From Vibrio orientalis CIP 102891 = ATCC 33934 (lineage in GTDB: Bacteria > Pseudomonadota > Gammaproteobacteria > Enterobacterales > Vibrionaceae): DNA of 64,000 bases. The position numbers and the translations under genes were made by a program. The notes beneath the pieces were generated by a model, which had not been told where the DNA came from, did not search any database, and saw only the letters and a program-made list of their open reading frames with translations. The stretch is taken from contig NZ_ACZV01000004.1 of NCBI RefSeq assembly GCF_000176235.1, positions 806,001 to 870,000 on the forward strand. The letters run 5' to 3'. Below, one piece after another: positions 9,327 to 18,904 of the stretch (positions are counted from its first letter, which is position 1; each line of letters opens with the position of its first letter).

Positions 9327-10787
9327 ATGTCTAACAAAAGTAAGACCTTTTATAGGGATATGCGCCGTAAAGCGCAGGAATTTGATAGCCGAGAAGAGTT
9401 TCTAAACCACGATCTTAAGATCATGAGCTTTCGTCGTTGGGGGATCCACTTGCCTTCACGCGATTACAGTGTTGAGCTTGAAGACTTAGTACCAGCACTC
9501 GCAGCAACGATCGGTAAAGTGGTTATGGTAACCGCGATGGTTGCAGTCTTTGCCGCGCAGTTTGGCTTATCTCCAGAATTTGTCGCAGAAAACGTCCGTT
9601 ATGAGCTCCTGATTGCCGGCGCTCTATTTGTTATCCTTTTCTCTGCCATTTTGAACCCAAACTCTAACTTAGCCGGTACTCACGGTCCGATGATTCCATT
9701 GATACCCTTGATTGCCGCTGCGGGAGGACACCCGCTGGCTTTAGGCATCATGGTGTGTATGTTCGGCTTTATCCTCGCGTATACCAAGGGCGGTTCAAAG
9801 CTGATGACTCTCACTGGTGTTGGCGTTCGGGGCGGTCTACTCATCTATCTAGGGGCGGTCGGTCTGATTGGTCAAATTAATAAGACCGAAGCTTGGGCTT
9901 CAAGCACTGATCAAGGCTATATCTCGTTTGCCGTCATTGGTGTGACCCTAGCCGTCTATGCCTACCTAGCTAAAATTAATAAGCGCTGGCTAGCTATCCC
10001 GCTGTGTTCTCTTATCGCTGGTATTGTTGCCTACGTATTAGGGGCAGATTTCGCCTTTACTACTGAACCAGGTCTTCCGCACTTTAGTCCGTTCTACTGG
10101 TGGGGTGAAGATACAGGTTGGCAATTAGGTTGGCCAAATCTGGAGCACTTCATCGCCGTAACGCCATTTGCTTTGCTCGCTGTTGCGATGTGGTCACCTG
10201 ACTACCTTGGTCACCGTGTATTCCAAGAACTGAACTACCCTAAAGACGCAAAAGGCGTGCTTATGGATGTCGATGACACCATGATGGTTGCATCAATTCG
10301 TCAGGGTATTGGCTCTTTCCTTGGTGGTGGTAACCTAGCGTCTTCATGGGGTACTTATATGATCCCTGCGGCGATCGCTAAACGTCCTATCCCAGGGGGT
10401 GCACTGCTCACCGGTATTATGTGTATCGCAGCCGCCGTTATTGGCTACCCAATGGATCTTGCTATGTGGGAGCCTGTTCTGCGTGTCGCGCTTATCGTCG
10501 GTGTATTCTTGCCATTGCTTGAAGCAGGTATGCAGATGATCCATAAGCATAAAGACTCTTTAAGTGCTGGTATTTGTATCTTTGCTTGTGCATTCGTTAA
10601 CCCAGTATTTGGTTGGGCAACGACCATGCTGCTCGATAATATGGGCTTAATTGGCGACCATGAACGTGCAAAAGAGCTATCAGCAAAAGATAAATACCTA
10701 ATTCCTGGATTGGCATTCGTTATTTGTGTGGGTTCACTTGCGATTGTGGGGCAATTGCCAGGTATCCCTGCTCTGATTGGTAACTAA
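9327..10787 (+). CDS. DUF3360 family membrane protein, putative transporter
   Basis: 486 residues with a hydrophilic N terminus of about 50 residues and about 12 hydrophobic segments. The segment with NPNSNLAGTHGPMIPLIP looks like the conserved substrate region of SulP/xanthine-permease-type carriers, and the whole matches the DUF3360 family I recall from Vibrio. A transport role is likely but the substrate is unknown. The start ATG has AGGAAGA nine bases upstream, and a terminator follows the stop. Confidence 0.7.
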   Translation: MSNKSKTFYRDMRRKAQEFDSREEFLNHDLKIMSFRRWGIHLPSRDYSVELEDLVPALAATIGKVVMVTAMVAVFAAQFGLSPEFVAENVRYELLIAGALFVILFSAILNPNSNLAGTHGPMIPLIPLIAAAGGHPLALGIMVCMFGFILAYTKGGSKLMTLTGVGVRGGLLIYLGAVGLIGQINKTEAWASSTDQGYISFAVIGVTLAVYAYLAKINKRWLAIPLCSLIAGIVAYVLGADFAFTTEPGLPHFSPFYWWGEDTGWQLGWPNLEHFIAVTPFALLAVAMWSPDYLGHRVFQELNYPKDAKGVLMDVDDTMMVASIRQGIGSFLGGGNLASSWGTYMIPAAIAKRPIPGGALLTGIMCIAAAVIGYPMDLAMWEPVLRVALIVGVFLPLLEAGMQMIHKHKDSLSAGICIFACAFVNPVFGWATTMLLDNMGLIGDHERAKELSAKDKYLIPGLAFVICVGSLAIVGQLPGIPALIGN

Positions 10788-10812
10788 CGCCAAATACACT
10801 CTTTCACCTCAC

Positions 10813-10838
10813 AGGGCGCATCTCGATGTGCCCTTTTT
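10813..10838 (+). terminator. Intrinsic terminator after the DUF3360 gene
   Basis: AGGGCGCAT pairs with ATGTGCCCT (one G-T pair) and is followed by six T. It lies 25 bases after the stop codon. Confidence 0.85.
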
Positions 10839-11026
10839 TGTGCTCCCTCCTATTTATTTGCCACTCATCCTATTTGCCTGTTTTTAATACAGCGAATTTA
10901 TTGACTCCCTAGCCTTTTGTTACAAACCAGCCGCGTCGGGCACTCAAAATCTGACACAGAAAAATAACAATTTAAAAAAATATCAGTATTCGTTTAAAAA
11001 GAGATTCCAATCACACTTTAATTGGT

Positions 11027-11066
11027 TATAATTCGCGCCCATTGCGCTTTATGTTGATAAACGCAA
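11027..11066 (+). promoter_or_regulatory. Candidate promoter and leader hairpin before the OFA transporter
   Basis: TATAAT at 11027-11032 is a consensus -10 box, though I see no clear -35 box. Just downstream, TTGCG-C-TTTAT and ATAAACGCAA (11042-11066) form a 10-bp stem with one bulge in the presumed leader. The role of the hairpin is unknown. The remainder of 10839-11128 is AT-rich with no gene. Confidence 0.4.
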
Positions 11067-11128
11067 ACTTATTTTTAAAAAATAGCCAGTTAACCCATCC
11101 TCTTTTTAGAGGACAAACGAGAAGAAAA

Positions 11129-12361
11129 ATGAGCAAGATTGATAAAGCAATGCGCATCCTGCTAGCAGGTTTCTGTATCAACCTGTGTCTTGGCATCCTG
11201 TATGCTTGGAGTGTATTTAACAAAGCACTAGTGACTGAGTCTGGCTGGAGTGCAGCTGAAGCATCAGCGCCTTACGCGACTGCAACTATCACATTCTCTA
11301 TCTGTCTTCTTGTTGCGGGTATTCTTCAAGACCGTATGGGCCCACGCCTTATCCTGATCTTAGGTACTGTTCTTACAGGTCTAGGTATGATCGCGTCTAG
11401 CTTTGTTAGCTCTCCAATGATGCTAAACATCACATTTGGTGTTATCACTGGTGCGGGTATCGGTTTTGGTTACGCTTGTCTTTCTCCTTCTGCGATGAAG
11501 TGGTTCCACTCATCGAAGAAAGGTATGGTTAATGGCATCATCGCAGCAGGTTTTGGTCTTGCGGCTATCTACCTAGCGCCAGTAACCTCTGCATTGATCG
11601 ACAGCATGGGCATTCAAACGAGCTTCTTAGTTCTTGGTGTTGGTATCCTAGCGATTGCTGTTCCTCTAGCAGCGACAATCAACAACCCACCATCAGACTA
11701 CACGCCAGCTGAACCTAAAGTAAAAGAAGGCCAAGCACCTAAAGCGGTTAAGAAGTCTGAAGACTTAACTTGGAAAGCAATGCTTAAAACGCCACAGTTC
11801 TACTCACTATGGATCATGTACGCATTCGCAGCTTCTGTTGGTCTTATGATCATCGGTAACATCACAACGATCGCAAGCGTACAGGCAAACCTACCAAACG
11901 CGGTTTACCTAGCGTCTATCCTAGCGGTATTTAACTCAGGCGGTCGTGTAGCAGCAGGTATGCTTGCAGACAAAATTGGTGGCGTACGTACTCTGCTTCT
12001 AGCATTCGTGCTTCAGGGCATCAACATGGTTCTGTTTGCTACATTCCAAACTGAATTCACGCTAATCATCGGTACAGCAATTGCTGCGATTGGTTACGGT
12101 ACGCTTCTAGCAGTATTCCCTACTCTAACAGCGGAATTCTACGGCCTTAAGAACTACGGTACTAACTACGGTGTACTTTACACTGCATGGGGTATCGGTG
12201 GTGCAATCGGTGCAGCAGTGGTTGGTTTCTCTATGACTGCAGGCGAAGGTTACGGCCTAGCGTACACAGTATCAGCTGTAATGATGGCAGTATGTATCGT
12301 ACTTGCATTCATCACTAAGCCGCTATCTGAAGCGAAAATTGCTGAGCTAAAGCACGCTTAA
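11129..12361 (+). CDS. OFA-family MFS transporter (oxalate/formate antiporter type)
   Basis: 410 residues from the ATG at 11129, which is preceded by GAGAAG. An upstream in-frame start at 11042 would place a hydrophilic tail before the first membrane segment. The protein has 12 predicted membrane segments in two halves joined by a charged loop (about 205-235). LCLGILYAWSVF near the N terminus is typical of the OFA branch of the major facilitator superfamily. Members carry small carboxylates such as oxalate, formate, pyruvate or lactate, and the substrate here is not determined. Codon use is strongly biased towards CTA, GGT, GCA and ATC, which suggests high expression. Confidence 0.8.
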   Translation: MSKIDKAMRILLAGFCINLCLGILYAWSVFNKALVTESGWSAAEASAPYATATITFSICLLVAGILQDRMGPRLILILGTVLTGLGMIASSFVSSPMMLNITFGVITGAGIGFGYACLSPSAMKWFHSSKKGMVNGIIAAGFGLAAIYLAPVTSALIDSMGIQTSFLVLGVGILAIAVPLAATINNPPSDYTPAEPKVKEGQAPKAVKKSEDLTWKAMLKTPQFYSLWIMYAFAASVGLMIIGNITTIASVQANLPNAVYLASILAVFNSGGRVAAGMLADKIGGVRTLLLAFVLQGINMVLFATFQTEFTLIIGTAIAAIGYGTLLAVFPTLTAEFYGLKNYGTNYGVLYTAWGIGGAIGAAVVGFSMTAGEGYGLAYTVSAVMMAVCIVLAFITKPLSEAKIAELKHA

Positions 12362-12381
12362 TAGATTGAATTACTATGAGA

Positions 12382-12411
12382 AAGGCTTAACCTAAGGGTT
12401 AGGCCTTTTTT
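12382..12411 (+). terminator. Intrinsic terminator after the OFA transporter
   Basis: AAGGCTTAACC pairs with GGGTTAGGCCTT (one wobble or bulge) around TAA and is followed by six T. It lies between the transporter and the nuclease gene. Confidence 0.85.
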
Positions 12412-12425
12412 GTATCTGAAAACCT

Positions 12426-14039
12426 ATGTCTGACTCTATCGACCTTGCTGCGGATTACTATCTCAATAACTTTAAAAAGCTCACGCAACACACTCTCGAT
12501 TGGTACCCTGACTTCCTCTCACCATCAGAATTGGAATGGCTCACCCAATTTGACCAACTCGAACACTCTGCGCAATGTTTGCTGGTTAGGCTGCTTTCAC
12601 GCAGAGGACACTGGTTTCGTTCAGACAAACTCCAATATGATGAAATTCCTAGCCTAACTGACGCACTTAAACAGCTAGAACTGAGTAGCTTTATCGCAAT
12701 TAACTCGTCAATATCTGAGCAAGAGTTTGGGCGGGTGTTACTAACCAAAGCTGAGCTAGTCTCGTTGTTTACTCCGCTTAATAAATCATTGAATAAAGAA
12801 CAACTCGTTGCTGAGTTGTCGCCACAGCCCTACTCGGATTTCAAATCACTTGAATTTGATGTCATTGAGTTATGCAACCCGCAAATTATCTCGTTGTTAC
12901 TCACGCTATTTTTCGCCAATACCCATCAAGACTTGAGCCAGTTCGTATTGGATGATTTAGGGCTGCATCAATTTGAAAGCTACCCGTTGAGTAAAACAAG
13001 ACGCTTCTTTACCGCTCGACGTGAAGTAGACCAGTTATTGATGCTTGCGGATATACAAAGCCAATACGCCGAAGGAAATCGTAAAGATGCTCATTACTTG
13101 CTCACACTCCTAGAATCACTTCCCCATAAGATAGGGCATCATTACATTGAACGAAAAAGGCAGCATCTTATTAATGACATTGCTCGTGACCTTGAGCGCC
13201 TAGAGCAGTACGAGCATTCTATCTACTGGTTTAAACAGATCCCACTTCCCCCTGCTCGAGAACGACTGGTTCGCATCTACGATAAGCTCAATGACATAAA
13301 TAAGATGAGTGACGTTGTCACAAAAATATTACAGCACCCGCACGACCTTGCTGAGCTCGAAGTAGCTAAAAAGTTGAAACAGCGCGTGAAGCGCAAGCAA
13401 GGTGAAAAAATACCAAGGCAGAAGAAGCCTGTATTATCGGAATACCATTTAGATCTAGACCTTTCTTCACAGAGAGTTGAACTCGCGGTAAAAGAGTATT
13501 TTGAGCAACAGGGCTACCAAGTTTTCTATGCCGAAAACATACTACTCAATGGCCTATTTGGCCTTGCGTTTTGGGATGTGCTCTTTGCTCCGGTTGAAGG
13601 CGCATTCATCAACCAATATCAACATCGCCCTTTGGATCTCTACCATTCGGATTTCATTACAAAGCGAAAAGAGAAGATTGATGAAGCCTTACACACTATT
13701 CAACATGATGGCTTTGACCATCTCTGCTCGGTGTATGCGCAGAAATATGGCTTGAGTAATCCTTTTGTCCATTGGTCTTTGTTTAGTAAAACGCTGCTCG
13801 ATGCTTGTATCAAATCCATGCCAAAACAATTAATCGCCGAGCTTTTCAAAGTAATGCTGCAAGACCTTAAGCTATTTAGAAATGGTATGCCCGACTTGAT
13901 GCTATTTAAGGATGGGGATTACCATTGGGTCGAAGTAAAAGGTCCCGGTGACAAACTGCAAGATAACCAGTGGCGCTGGATAGAACAGTTTCACCGCCTT
14001 AGCGTCAATTTCAGCGTCTGTTACGTCACGTCTGCGTAG
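12426..14039 (+). CDS. VRR-NUC domain nuclease, FAN1-like
   Basis: 537 residues. The C-terminal 110 residues carry the PD-(D/E)XK nuclease core of the VRR-NUC family: MPDLMLF, then EVKGPGDKLQDNQ, in which D, E and K are the metal-binding and catalytic residues. The central part is rich in TPR-like helices and the N terminus has a SAP/winged-helix-like segment (LLVRLLSRRGHWFRSDKL). This order matches FAN1, a structure-specific nuclease for crosslink repair, and its bacterial homologues. No operon partner is obvious: a terminator lies before it and a 144-base gap after it. Confidence 0.85.
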   Translation: MSDSIDLAADYYLNNFKKLTQHTLDWYPDFLSPSELEWLTQFDQLEHSAQCLLVRLLSRRGHWFRSDKLQYDEIPSLTDALKQLELSSFIAINSSISEQEFGRVLLTKAELVSLFTPLNKSLNKEQLVAELSPQPYSDFKSLEFDVIELCNPQIISLLLTLFFANTHQDLSQFVLDDLGLHQFESYPLSKTRRFFTARREVDQLLMLADIQSQYAEGNRKDAHYLLTLLESLPHKIGHHYIERKRQHLINDIARDLERLEQYEHSIYWFKQIPLPPARERLVRIYDKLNDINKMSDVVTKILQHPHDLAELEVAKKLKQRVKRKQGEKIPRQKKPVLSEYHLDLDLSSQRVELAVKEYFEQQGYQVFYAENILLNGLFGLAFWDVLFAPVEGAFINQYQHRPLDLYHSDFITKRKEKIDEALHTIQHDGFDHLCSVYAQKYGLSNPFVHWSLFSKTLLDACIKSMPKQLIAELFKVMLQDLKLFRNGMPDLMLFKDGDYHWVEVKGPGDKLQDNQWRWIEQFHRLSVNFSVCYVTSA

Positions 14040-14183
14040 GAAACAACATGATACTAATCAATGACTCACTGTCTTGAGTGCGAGAAAACGTGACTTAAAC
14101 CAAATTCATGAATGGTGTATTATTGACAATAACGTCTATTCTTCTCTTGCAACATAAAATCAATAAATAGAGCCATTATAGTT

Positions 14184-16541
14184 ATGAATTTACGCACCTT
14201 TTTTATCTTAGCTATAGCCACCCTGTTTTCCGGGTGTGCAACCTATGCAGGTTTAAATTACGATCAACTTTTCGGCGAACCACAAGTCCGCGAACGTCGC
14301 GCTGAACTAAGCAGCCCGCAGAGTGACTTTTTCTTAACTGATGTAAAACCTATTATTGATAATCGCTGTGTTGTTTGTCATGCCTGTTATGACGCTCCTT
14401 GTCAGTTGAAGATGTCTTCCGTAGAAGGCATAGACCGCGGGGCAAGTAAAGAGCTTGTCTATCAAGGTACTCGCCTAACTGCCGCAACACCAAGTCGCCT
14501 ATTTGAAGACGCAGAAACAACAGAGCAATGGCGTGAACTTGGCTTTCATCCAATTCTCAATGAACGGATTCAAAACCCAACGGCCAATATGCAAGCTGGC
14601 CTTATTGCTCGTATGCTTGAGCAAAAAGAAGCGCACCCTTTACCTGACCAAACTCAGTTAGAAGGTTTCGATTTCGCGGTTGATCGCAGTCAGGTATGCC
14701 CAACTATCGAAGAATATGACCAATATGCGCAAGACTACCCGACTTGGGGAATGCCTTATGGTATGCCAAACCTAGCGAGCAATGAGTATTCAACGCTCAT
14801 GGATTGGCTGAAAAATGGCGCCATCATGAACGCGCAGATCCCATTAACGCTTGAGCAACAGGAATTAGTGAATGAATACGAAACCATGCTGAATAAAGGC
14901 TCTCGTAAAGTTCAACTGACGGCTCGCTACATCTACGAGCATCTGTTCTTATCGCATCTCTATTTCTCGGATTTAAATGAAGCGACACCTCGATTCTTTA
15001 CCTTGGTTCGTTCAAGCACTCCTCCGGGCGAGCCTGTTAAACGTATTGCGACAAGGCGTCCATACGATGATCCTGGCGTTAATCGCGTCTACTATCGTCT
15101 GATTCCAGAGCAAGGCACTATCGTCGATAAAACACATATGCCGTTTGCTTTAAATCAACAAAGAATGAACAACTGGAGAGAGTGGTTTATTGATGCAGGC
15201 TACTCTGTCGCTCAACTTCCTAGCTATGAGCCACAGATCGCTGCAAACCCGATGACGGCATTTATCGAACTGCCAGTGAATGCCCGATTCAAGTTTATGC
15301 TTGATAACGCGCAGAACACCATCAATGCATTTATCAAAGGCCCTGTTTGTCGCGGTCAGCTTGCGCTAAACGTAATCAACGACCGTTTTTGGGTGTTCTT
15401 TGTTGACCCCGATAAAGCTAACCTTCCTGAAATTAACGAGTTCTATCGCTCACAAGCCGACAATTTGAAACTACCCGGTGAGCTAGAAAGTAACACCTTA
15501 CCCGTCACAAATTGGGTGTCGTACTCTCGTCAGCAGGCACGCTACTTGAAAGCGAAGTCAGAGTTTATTAACCAATGGTTTGAAGGTGGACAGTACGTAA
15601 ACACGGACATACTTTGGACAGGAAATGGGACCAATCATAATGCCGCGCTAACCGTATTTAGACATTTCGATAGTGCCTCTGTCGTTCAAGGGATGATCGG
15701 TAAACCACCTAAAACTGCATGGATCCTCGATTACGCTTTGATTGAACGTATTCACTATCTATTAGTGGCTGGCTTTGATGTTTATGGCAACTTTGGTCAT
15801 CAATTGATCACTCGTATGTTTATGGACTTCTTACGCCTAGAAGGTGAGAGTAATTTCGTTGCCCTCCTACCACGAGACATTCGTCACCAAGAGCAATCGA
15901 GCTGGTATCAAAATCAAAGCTCGCAAATGAGTGACTTTTTACAACGTAATGTTAAGCCGTTCGATCAGCCAACTCAGATTCCTTATCAAACTGACGATCC
16001 TAAATCTGAGCTTTACGACATCATCAAAACCAAAATGAGCCCGATATTGACTAGCCACTATCAGATCGAACAAACGGGCTTTAGCGATAAGAATGAGCAA
16101 TTGCTGGGTTCAATCGATTCTATAAAAGGCGAAGGGCTAGTTTATATCCCCCAGATCCTGATGATGATGATCACTTCCGAACAAGGTGAGGTGCAATTGT
16201 TTACGCTACTTCATAACAATGCGCACACCAATATCTCTAGCTTGTTCGATGAAGAAAGAAATCGCGATCCAATGAATGATGATTTGACTTTAGTACGCGG
16301 AGTGATCGGCAGCTACCCTGCGGCGTATTTATCTCTATCTGAACAGGAGATTCCAAAACTGGTCGATATGCTGAAAAAGATTAAGACAGAGCAAGATTAC
16401 GTTAAGTTGTTGGATACCTTTGCAATTAGACGCAGCTCTGATGAGTTCTGGCCATTCAGTGACAAAGTGCATGCATGGTATAAGGAAAATCAACCTATCG
16501 AATTCGGCCTGCTTGACTACAATAGATTTGAGAATAGGTAG
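14184..16541 (+). CDS. cti: Fatty acid cis/trans isomerase
   Basis: 785 residues, the usual Cti length. The N-terminal signal ends in a lipobox-like FSGCATYAG, and a CVVCHAC segment near residue 60 contains the haem-binding CxxCH motif. Cti converts cis to trans unsaturated acyl chains of membrane phospholipids in the periplasm, which stiffens the membrane under solvent, heat or osmotic stress. The rest of the protein (RRPYDDPGVNRVYYRLIPEQGTIVDK split over residues 285-315, and WILDYALIERIHYLLVAGFDVYG) fits the family. The 62-residue gene downstream may be co-transcribed. Confidence 0.92.
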   Translation: MNLRTFFILAIATLFSGCATYAGLNYDQLFGEPQVRERRAELSSPQSDFFLTDVKPIIDNRCVVCHACYDAPCQLKMSSVEGIDRGASKELVYQGTRLTAATPSRLFEDAETTEQWRELGFHPILNERIQNPTANMQAGLIARMLEQKEAHPLPDQTQLEGFDFAVDRSQVCPTIEEYDQYAQDYPTWGMPYGMPNLASNEYSTLMDWLKNGAIMNAQIPLTLEQQELVNEYETMLNKGSRKVQLTARYIYEHLFLSHLYFSDLNEATPRFFTLVRSSTPPGEPVKRIATRRPYDDPGVNRVYYRLIPEQGTIVDKTHMPFALNQQRMNNWREWFIDAGYSVAQLPSYEPQIAANPMTAFIELPVNARFKFMLDNAQNTINAFIKGPVCRGQLALNVINDRFWVFFVDPDKANLPEINEFYRSQADNLKLPGELESNTLPVTNWVSYSRQQARYLKAKSEFINQWFEGGQYVNTDILWTGNGTNHNAALTVFRHFDSASVVQGMIGKPPKTAWILDYALIERIHYLLVAGFDVYGNFGHQLITRMFMDFLRLEGESNFVALLPRDIRHQEQSSWYQNQSSQMSDFLQRNVKPFDQPTQIPYQTDDPKSELYDIIKTKMSPILTSHYQIEQTGFSDKNEQLLGSIDSIKGEGLVYIPQILMMMITSEQGEVQLFTLLHNNAHTNISSLFDEERNRDPMNDDLTLVRGVIGSYPAAYLSLSEQEIPKLVDMLKKIKTEQDYVKLLDTFAIRRSSDEFWPFSDKVHAWYKENQPIEFGLLDYNRFENR

Positions 16542-16578
16542 AACAGTATAAAGCGCAACAACGCATAGGGAGGCTTCT

Positions 16579-16767
16579 ATGGGTATCGACGATAGCATTA
16601 GAGCACTGGAGCAACAGATCTACGTTGCATGTTCTGAAGGTGATTACGACACCGTACAAATGCTTGAACATCAACTGGATAGCTTGCGAAGTAAAGCGGC
16701 ACACCCCTTTGATGATGATCCATACGCTCCAGAAGGGAAGATCTTCCCTGAAGACGATTGGTTTTAA
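16579..16767 (+). CDS. Small conserved-type hypothetical protein
   Basis: 62 residues, acidic, soluble, with a helical N-terminal half (DSIRALEQQIYVACSEGDYD) and a Pro/Asp/Glu-rich tail. The start has a strong AGGGAGG at 16567-16573, and a terminator follows, so it is a real gene. It lies 37 bases after cti on the same strand and is probably co-transcribed. The function is unknown. Confidence 0.75.
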   Translation: MGIDDSIRALEQQIYVACSEGDYDTVQMLEHQLDSLRSKAAHPFDDDPYAPEGKIFPEDDWF

Positions 16768-16785
16768 CACCACAATTTAACCAAG

Positions 16786-16811
16786 AAAGCGCCCGTCCAT
16801 GGGCGCTTTTT
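16786..16811 (+). terminator. Intrinsic terminator after the cti operon
   Basis: AAAGCGCCC pairs perfectly with GGGCGCTTT around a six-base loop, with a T run. Confidence 0.88.
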
Positions 16812-16963
16812 CTATCGGCAGAATTCTGAATAAACCGCGTGTTTTATTCAAAATGCGTACGATTCTTTTGATTTGGATCAGGTGTACAACGTATAATCCC
16901 CCAACAGAGACAACCAACTGCCTCAGCCTACTTTACAAAGATATTTTTGCCGATATCATCTCA

Positions 16964-16979
16964 ACGCAAACGTTTGCTT
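16964..16979 (+). promoter_or_regulatory. PurR box upstream of fhs
   Basis: ACGCAAACGTTTGCTT matches the gammaproteobacterial PurR consensus ACGCAAACGTTTNCNT, with the central CG palindrome. It ends 31 bases before the fhs start. PurR with hypoxanthine or guanine represses purine and one-carbon genes, so purine control of this enzyme makes sense. The match is seen; binding is inferred. Confidence 0.75.
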
Positions 16980-17010
16980 AACTTTAATTCGTGCTTACTT
17001 CGAGGGTTTT

Positions 17011-18759
17011 ATGCTGTCCGATATTGATATCTGTCGAAACACACCACTGTCACCTATCACAGAGATTGCTAGCAAAGCTGGACTACTTGAAGGCGAGTAC
17101 GCAAGCCAAGGCAAATTCAAAGCAAAGGTTTCTTTAGCTAGCCTCAAGCGCTTAAAGCAATGTGACACTGGCAAACTCATCTTGGTCACGGCAATTACTC
17201 CTACCCCATTAGGTGAAGGTAAAACCGTCACGACCATTGGCCTAGCTCAAGGCATCGCTAAACTTAATCGCTCCGTCACTGCATGCATCCGTCAACCGTC
17301 AATGGGACCAGTATTTGGTGTCAAAGGTGGCGCGGCAGGCGGCGGTTACTCGCAAGTCGCTCCTATGGAAGAGCTTAACTTGCATCTTACTGGTGACATT
17401 CATGCTGTGACTGCCGCTCATAACCTCGCGGCGGCGGCGATTGACGCTCGCATCTACCATGAGCAGCGCAATGGTTATGACGACTTTGAAGCTCGTAGTG
17501 GGTTAACCGCTCTACGTATCGATGCAAAACGTGTCATATGGAAACGCGTCATGGACCACAATGATCGCGCTCTACGAATGGTAACCGTCGGTCACAACGA
17601 GCCAGGTAAGTTAATCAATGGCTACGAGCGTGAAGATGGCTTTGATATCTCAGCGGCATCAGAACTTATGGCGATCTTAGCACTCTCAACAGACCTAAAA
17701 GATCTGAGGCAGCGTATTGGCAATATCGTTGTTGCTTACAATACTGACGGTAAGCCTGTGACCACTGAAGATCTTCAGGTTGCAGGAGCTATGGCGGTCA
17801 GCATGAAGGAAGCCATTGAGCCAACGTTAATGCAAACCCTTGAAGGTGTTCCTACTCTGATCCATGCTGGGCCATTTGCGAACATCGCTCATGGTAACTC
17901 GTCAATCATTGCCGATAATATCGCCACCAAGCTAAGTGAATTCACGGTGACCGAAGGTGGCTTTGGTTCAGATATGGGCTTTGAAAAAGCGTGTAACATC
18001 AAAGCGCAAGTCTCAGGCAAAGCGCCAGACTGCGCGGTCATTGTCGCGACGCTGCGTGGACTCAAAGCCAATTCAGGGTTATACGACCTAAAGCCAGGCC
18101 AAGCGATTCCCGACTCTCTATTTGAACCTGATCCGAACGCCTTATCCGCAGGATTCGAAAATTTGAAATGGCACATCAACAATGTCAATAAATATGGCGT
18201 GCCTGCGGTTGTCGCAATTAACCGCTTTCCACAAGACAGCGAGCAAGAACTTCAAATGCTAAAAGAGTTGGTTGAGTCACTGCCAAACAACGTTGAAGTA
18301 GCGATCAGTGAAGGCTTTGCAAAAGGCGGAGCTGGCACCGTTGAATTAGCCGAAAAAGTCATGGCTCAGTGTGAAGGTCAAAATCGTTTTGCTCCTCTTT
18401 ATCAGTTTGAGCAAACGACAGAAGAAAAACTGATGGCAGTAGCGGAAGCAGGATACGGTGCCGCAAGCATTACCCTTAGTAACAAAGCTAAACAACAGCT
18501 CGCGGACCTTAAGAACCATGGCTACGATCAGTTAGCAGTATGCTTGGCAAAAACGCCCCTTTCTATCTCTACCGACGGCAGCATTAAAGGCGCTCCGAGT
18601 GGCTTTGAGGTTCATATTCGCGAACTTAAGCTTTGTGCTGGCGCAGGGTTCATCTACGCGCTATGCGGCAATGTTATGACAATGCCGGGTTTACCTGACA
18701 GACCCGCATTCATGAACCTAGATCTTGATGACCATGGAAACATCATTGGTCTGAGTTAA
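17011..18759 (+). CDS. fhs: Formate-tetrahydrofolate ligase
   Basis: 582 residues, slightly longer than the usual 555-560 because of an N-terminal extension. The ATP-binding loop [10 protein letters not shown] lies near residue 65, followed by [23 protein letters not shown] (split here over 94-116), both diagnostic of the family. The enzyme makes 10-formyltetrahydrofolate from formate, ATP and tetrahydrofolate, feeding purine and formyl-methionine synthesis. The PurR box just upstream fits this role. It is a single-gene unit with its own terminator. Confidence 0.97.
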   Translation: MLSDIDICRNTPLSPITEIASKAGLLEGEYASQGKFKAKVSLASLKRLKQCDTGKLILVTAITPTPLGEGKTVTTIGLAQGIAKLNRSVTACIRQPSMGPVFGVKGGAAGGGYSQVAPMEELNLHLTGDIHAVTAAHNLAAAAIDARIYHEQRNGYDDFEARSGLTALRIDAKRVIWKRVMDHNDRALRMVTVGHNEPGKLINGYEREDGFDISAASELMAILALSTDLKDLRQRIGNIVVAYNTDGKPVTTEDLQVAGAMAVSMKEAIEPTLMQTLEGVPTLIHAGPFANIAHGNSSIIADNIATKLSEFTVTEGGFGSDMGFEKACNIKAQVSGKAPDCAVIVATLRGLKANSGLYDLKPGQAIPDSLFEPDPNALSAGFENLKWHINNVNKYGVPAVVAINRFPQDSEQELQMLKELVESLPNNVEVAISEGFAKGGAGTVELAEKVMAQCEGQNRFAPLYQFEQTTEEKLMAVAEAGYGAASITLSNKAKQQLADLKNHGYDQLAVCLAKTPLSISTDGSIKGAPSGFEVHIRELKLCAGAGFIYALCGNVMTMPGLPDRPAFMNLDLDDHGNIIGLS

Positions 18760-18789
18760 CAACGAGATAACACCCTACCTTCTATCATT

Positions 18790-18821
18790 AGAGGCTTAGC
18801 TTGTCAGGTTAAGCCTCTTTT
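18790..18821 (+). terminator. Intrinsic terminator after fhs
   Basis: AGAGGCTTA pairs with TAAGCCTCT around a ten-base loop and is followed by a T-rich tract. Confidence 0.85.
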
Positions 18822-18904
18822 CTTTCTGCCACGTGGACAAATCATGAACTTAACGTCAAGATCATGTACCATGAAACTAACACCCTCGAAGAATTGGATT
18901 TTTC

